A stretch of DNA of 64,000 nt from Castanea sativa (taxonomy: Eukaryota; Streptophyta; Magnoliopsida; Fagales; Fagaceae): NCBI RefSeq assembly GCF_040712315.1, contig NC_134015.1, positions 49,197,964 through 49,261,963 on the forward strand. The letters run 5' to 3'. Within the stretch, counting starts at the first letter, position 1. Each line of letters begins with the position of its first letter. This document shows positions 59,128 to 64,000 of this stretch, in pieces. A program made the position numbers and the translations under genes. Under the pieces are notes generated by a model, which saw only the letters and a list, made by a program, of their open reading frames with translations, was not told the origin of the DNA and searched no databases.

Positions 59128-59663
59128 TTATTCTTGCTTGAGGGAGTTTATTTTCGTTAATTTATTAGGCTTTAAAAATGTAACTGTACCTAAAAAAAAA
59201 AGTAAAATATTATAAAAACTGTTCATAAACTAAATAAGAATTTATTCTTGAAATTGTTTGAATTTTTTTAGGTAACGTGTTGGGACAAGTGGAAATGGTG
59301 ATTGATGTTATGCTCCAATAGAATGGATATGGGGATAGATTAAAGTTAAGACTATCTCACACTCCATAGTCCTCACTCCCCCCACTTTTATCTTTAGGAT
59401 TGTAAATTTGCCATTACCCAAACTAGGTGTAGGAATAGGATAGTTATCATCTTGCTATCAATATTTGTTTTCATTCATCAATAAAGCATGTTATCAAAGA
59501 AAAAAAATGCATGTCAGTATACAACGTGAGACTTAAAAGGAGGTAGAGAACCATTAGTTTTATGCCTTCCTCTTCCTCCCATTACTGAAATGAGTTTTAG
59601 GCTTTAGCTGATGTGATTCAGATTTCCATTCCTTCAAGTTATAGCACCTCAAGATTAAGCAGA
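58656..59663. other. Upstream region of WAT1 gene 4
   Basis: AT-rich with a GA microsatellite near 58970, a (TA)n tract at 59083-59123 and no coding sequence. The immediate leader has TTCCTCTTCCTCCCATTACTG. The core promoter is not identifiable. Confidence 0.45.
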
Positions 59664-62128
59664 ATGTTCCAGGGTAAGGGCGTAACACTGATCACGGTCA
59701 CTGTGGAGTGCTTGGATGTGGGCTTAAACACTATTAGCAAAGCTGCTATGACTGGAGGGATGAGTGATTTCATCTTTGTTACATATTCTAATGCCATAGC
59801 TATCTTTTTTCTTCTCTCATCTTGCCTCATCTTTTACAGGTGAACTTAACTGTTTCAAGTTTCAACTCTCTTCCAACAATTAGCCCTTGGTTTTGTCCCT
59901 GTTAAGGTACTTACTATAATTTTGTTCACTGACAGAAAAAGGTCTCTCCCTCCACTCACATGGGGCATAGTCGGTGGAGTGTTTCTTGTTGCCTTGTTAA
60001 GGTAGCCATTTTTTCTTTCAACTTAAGTATTAGTATTAAGTATGTCGATTAAGAAATTAACAAAGAATATGATTTTAGTTGAATTGAACGAGGGAAAAAA
60101 AATACATGTGACACACCCTGAGTGTTTGTTGAGAATTCATAACTGACCCTAAAATGATAAAAGGACTAAAGTTTGGTTGTTGTTGTTGTTGTTGTTGTTG
60201 TTGTATGTCTTTGTGGGAATAATGAACTGGTTATTTGTGTTTTTGTGTTTTTCAAATTTTAATTTTGATGTATGATGAGGAGAATGGTTGCAATTCTACT
60301 GTACAGATGCTTAAAGCTTTTGGGATAGGTTATAGCTCTCCCACTATGTCCTCAATTATGTCTGATTTACTCCCAGCTTTTACTTTTGTTCTTGCCGTCA
60401 TCTGCAGGTGCACTTCTTAATTCCCTTGCCTTCAGCTCTGGAATTCTTGTTTTGGTTTTGTTTCTGTTTAAAAATGGCAATTGATAAGCCTAAAATCAAA
60501 TGGGTGTTATAGGGTTGAAAAACTAGACTTAAAACTTAGAGGTAGTCAGGCCAGGAGTATTGGCACCATTGTATCAATCACAGGAGCTTTAATTGTCACT
60601 CTCTACGAAGGCCTACCAATTTCAATTGCTTCATTGCCTGAAAAAGTGGTCAGTGGTGAGCTTCTTTCACCCATCCACTCAAACTGGATCCTAGGGGGTT
60701 TTTGCTCTGCATCTGCTTACTTTTTGCTTGCAGTGACATATATTGTACAGGTAAAAGTAAAACATACACAAACAAATCCATACCAAAAGAAAGACCATAT
60801 GCCTTTTTCACACCATTGTATACTATATCTCAAGATATTAACTGGTTTTTTTGGTTTTTTCAAGACATGGGTTGTTAGGGACTACCCTGCAGAGCTTATG
60901 CTTTCACTCATTCGTTGTACCTTTGTGACCATCCTTTCTGCCATCATCTCTCTTATTTTAGAGAATGATCCAAATGCTTGGAAATTGAACTTAGATATGG
61001 AATTGATAGCTGTAGTGTACTCGGTAAGCAAAAATTAGACCTAGTTAATTTTGAGGCAAGGTTTTGTTGTTGTTGTTGTTGTTGTTGCAATCCTGTCCAT
61101 CATTGTAGCTTATAGCTAATAACTTACCAATTGCGGAATTGCCGTTATGGCTTTATCTCCAGGCACTGTTTGCAATTACAATTCGAACCAGTGTTCATAT
61201 ATGGGCATGTCACAAGAAGGGTCCTGTCTATGTTGCCATATTTAAGCCACTTGGTATAGTCATTGCAGTTGTGATGGGGGTTACTTACCTTGGGTATACT
61301 CTTTATCTTGGAAGGCATAATTCATAATATAGATAATAGATGTATGCTTAAAGTATGACCAGAATTTTGGACATTTGGATAATAAATTAAGAGTATTTAG
61401 GCTAGTTAAACGTATAAGCTAGCTAAAACTGATTCTTCGCCGATCATAAAAAGAAAATATCAAGAGGTGTAAAGTAATTGAGTTGCTTTCAAGCATGTCA
61501 TTCTGGATTGATATAAAGTCAACTTCAAAGAAAAAAGAGTTCTCTACAAGTTTACAACCACCGAATTCTTCATTGACGAAGAATTCACACCCCTCTCACA
61601 TGGAAATTTCACTTGGCCCCACTGCAACACAAAAATAAAAAGGGTGTAAAAATTTCCAATAATGCCACTACTACGCACAATCATAAACTTCATCACAACT
61701 GTCCTATGTGATAGACTGCTAGTCACTGCATTTTTTCCCCACTGTTCATAGTCTGTAAAGTAGGACAGCTGTGAGCCTGTGACAAAGTATGTGTTACTAG
61801 CAAACTATGTTGCGAAAAAGAAACCATATGAAGAAAAGTAAGTCGCAAAGGTCTTGATGGAAAATGCAATACCATCATAGATACAGAGTTGATATATCTA
61901 CTTCATACACCATTTCTGTTTTTCCAAGACATGGAATTTGATATATAATTGTTCGACTAAATGATGTGCAGTGTGGTTGGAGCGGCTATTATAGTACTTG
62001 GGTTTTATGCCGTGATATGGGGGCAAGCCCAAGAAGAGGTTGTGGTTGAACACCATCCAATTACTAGTAGCTATGAGTCATCCTCTCCTAATGCCCCTCT
62101 TTTGCAGAACAAAGGCACTGAAGTGTAG
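59664..62128 (+). CDS. WAT1-related protein (gene 4), possible splice-defective copy
   Basis: EamA-type transporter paralog. Exons by homology are 59664-59839, 59936-60001, about 60288-60407, 60513-60750, 60865-61023, 61163-61314 and 61972-62128. All are open, giving about 353-355 aa if joined. Motifs include [50 protein letters not shown]. The exon-3 start has GG or AA where the paralogs have AG. The nearby AGs at 60278-60282 and 60305 are in the wrong frame and lead to TAG. The exon-6 donor is AAG|GCATAA, a GC site. It is either a young pseudogene, or it skips exon 3 (length divisible by three in genes 1-3) and uses a GC donor. The in-frame ATG at 59613 is also possible. Confidence 0.65.
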
Positions 62129-64000
62129 AAACCTTGCAAAAAATGTGAAGTTAGATTAAAGCCTTGCTGTGTTAGAAACTAAATACATCATTTTTTTTTT
62201 TGTCAGCAGCATCAATTTTAGGAAGATACGTATTTGTTAAAATAACATTTGTTGGGTAAAGTAGAAGACAATTGTTCCATAAATACAGGCATGTAATTCT
62301 CTAAAGGAGAAATTATGATAGAATGTTGCTTCATTAAAGTTGATGGGGTCACAAAACAAGATTCCCTCCATATTATTTGAAATAGAGAGTATCTATTTTA
62401 CTGTAATGATTTATTTTTTCTTTTCTAATTTGACAATGGATAGAGTATCACTTTATTTAAAATTTTAGATAACATGACATTTGATATATCTTTAGATATG
62501 TAATATTTAATATGAATCATAAAATTGATTTATTCAAAAGACAATTAAGACTCCTTAGTTGATTTTATAGCTAAATAAACAAATTATTAAATTAACCAAT
62601 TATCAAGTATCGATTAGCACGAGTTAATCACCATAGATTAACAATCACCATATGAAAAGCAATAAAAATAAAGTAAAGAACTCAAACATATGGTGACGAG
62701 TTGGAAAATCTAAAGATGCTTCAAAGGAAAAAAACCACTCTGAGGGTTCCTAAACCCTAAGAAGAAATTCAATAATAGAATTGAAGTTCACATACTAAAA
62801 TAAACTCTTTATTATATACTTTAGCATGTAGAAACCTTATTGATGTGACCCAATGGTCAGCTCCTAGCTGCTTGAACTCTTTTACTAAATTTTTTTTCGT
62901 GAACTGCATCCATGACTCAAAGAACCATCTTGAGGATTTGACCTCCACAACAAACATGTATTGGGATGCTTTATGGCTTCAACCTTGATCACCAATCAAA
63001 GACTTTATCTTTAGAGTTACTAAAAGCATCCGTTAGCATATTATTAATAGCAAATGGCATAAGTACTTCTACACCTATTTAAGGCTCCGTTTCGTTGACC
63101 ATTATTTGCTCTTATATAGGGTCCGTTTGGATAAAATTTATTACTGAAAACATTGTAGTAAAATAATTTTTAAATATGTGAATAGTATTGCGGGACCCAT
63201 TTTTAATAAAAAGTTGTTGAAAAAGTGCGTGACAGTGCGCGTTTTGTCTCCTGCAGCAGAAAAAAAAAAAAAAAAAAAAAAAAAAGGAGAAAACGCAAAT
63301 AAGCAAAACACAACCACAATAGTCCGGATCCAAAAGGATACACAGTCTTTCATGGAAGGCACATTTTCCAAGTCATCAGCTAACGTAATTAATTATTTCA
63401 TAATTAAAGAATCCCATTTGTCGAGAGTTTTGCTTTAGTTGATCGAGATTCAATCAAAGGTGAGTCAGGAGTCCAGAAACTTCCTTCTCTTGAGTTAGTT
63501 CTTGGACACTTGGTGTGCGTTTGGGAACAAATTAAAAAATCAGCTTATTTTATTGCTACTATTTATGGGCTTTATTGCACTTTTTGGTACTATTCATGAG
63601 TCATATTGTATTATTTCAGCTAACTTTTACCTTTATCTACACTTTCAGCACAAAATTTTCAGTTTTAGCAAAATAAACGGATCTTAAATAGACCCTTGAT
63701 CTTACTCTTTATGATGATTACAACTTGTGAGGGTCCTTTTTTGGACAGTATCCAAGCCCAAGTAGAAACAAGGATCCTGAGCCCTTTACTTGTTGTTTGG
63801 TGGACTAGGTTTAGTTCACTGCAGCTAAATGGGGGTTGATTACGAATCAAGTTGTATGCAAGTCACATAAATCTCCTCAAGGCAAAAATGTGATTCCTCC
63901 TAAGTAATAAAATATCATTATAAGTGTTTTAGTGTCATAAAATGACTATTTACTCTTACAAAATAAGTAAACTAAGTATTCATAATATTCACAATGAGAA
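62129..64000. other. Downstream region with MITEs
   Basis: No gene recognised. 63118-63312 is a MITE (GGGTCCGTTTGGATAAAATT, TGTAGTAAAATAATTTTTAA, GCGGGACCCA) related to 12948-13202, with a 28-bp poly-A run inside. About 63516-63690 is another small repeat (GTGCGTTTGGGAAC to AACGGATCTTAAATAGACCC) with TTTATTGC and CTATTCATGAG blocks. Confidence 0.5.
63118..63312. mobile_element. MITE (GTCCGTTTGGAT family)
   Basis: It shares ordered blocks with 12948-13202: GTTTGGATA, GTAGTAAAATAATTTTTAAAT, TGAATAGT and GTCTCCTG/GTCTCCTA followed by a homopolymer A run and AAACGC. The ends are inexact, so the superfamily is uncertain (hAT-like suspected). Confidence 0.6.

Overview
This is a low-GC eukaryotic nuclear window from a plant, almost certainly a woody eudicot. 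The evidence is GT-AG spliced genes, plant-type Copia and Gypsy-like LTR elements, L1-type LINEs with a C-terminal RNase H, plant hAT, CACTA, MULE, Helitron and Harbinger elements, tRNA-derived SINEs and many AT or CT microsatellites. Several small repeat families resemble ones I associate with Fagaceae (oak or chestnut). That is recollection, not a search, so the family assignment is tentative.

The only host genes I can support are a plus-strand tandem array of WAT1-related (UMAMIT, MtN21/EamA-type) transporters. Three copies are intact by eye, each with seven exons and 350 codons: 7295-10572, 31048-34696 and 35615-38919. A fourth copy at 59664-62128 has open exons, but its exon-3 acceptor and exon-6 donor look damaged. 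Exon-4 fragments at 3080-3290 and 13256-13560 are relics of further copies. Genes 1 and 2 (about 94% identical protein by eye) sit in a large duplication. Unit 1 is about 3080-12360 and unit 2 about 13256-35450.

Unit 2 has grown to about 22 kb through insertions absent from unit 1: two Helitrons, a hAT-like element carrying a nested MITE, a 9.7-kb LTR element and two 9-bp-TSD MULE-like elements in front of gene 2. Unit 1 has its own insertions: a CACTA end with telomere-like repeats, and a 1.06-kb hAT element just 3' of gene 1. In several cases the other unit preserves the empty site, so target-site duplications can be read directly.

The rest is mobile DNA. At 1-2282 is a decayed Copia 3' end. 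At 18902-28622 is a young LTR element with a 5-bp TSD, gag only and no pol, interrupted by a SINE and several minisatellites. Between 39 and 53 kb lie a Helitron, two solo LTRs, three or four hAT elements, a MULE and long microsatellites. At 53014-58643 is a minus-strand, 5'-truncated L1-type LINE with a 12-bp TSD.

The most unusual item is the hAT element next to gene 1. It carries an antisense fragment of an MCTP/FTIP-type C2-domain gene, so it appears to be a gene-capturing hAT. I found no CRISPR array, prokaryotic operon, rRNA gene or free-standing tRNA gene.
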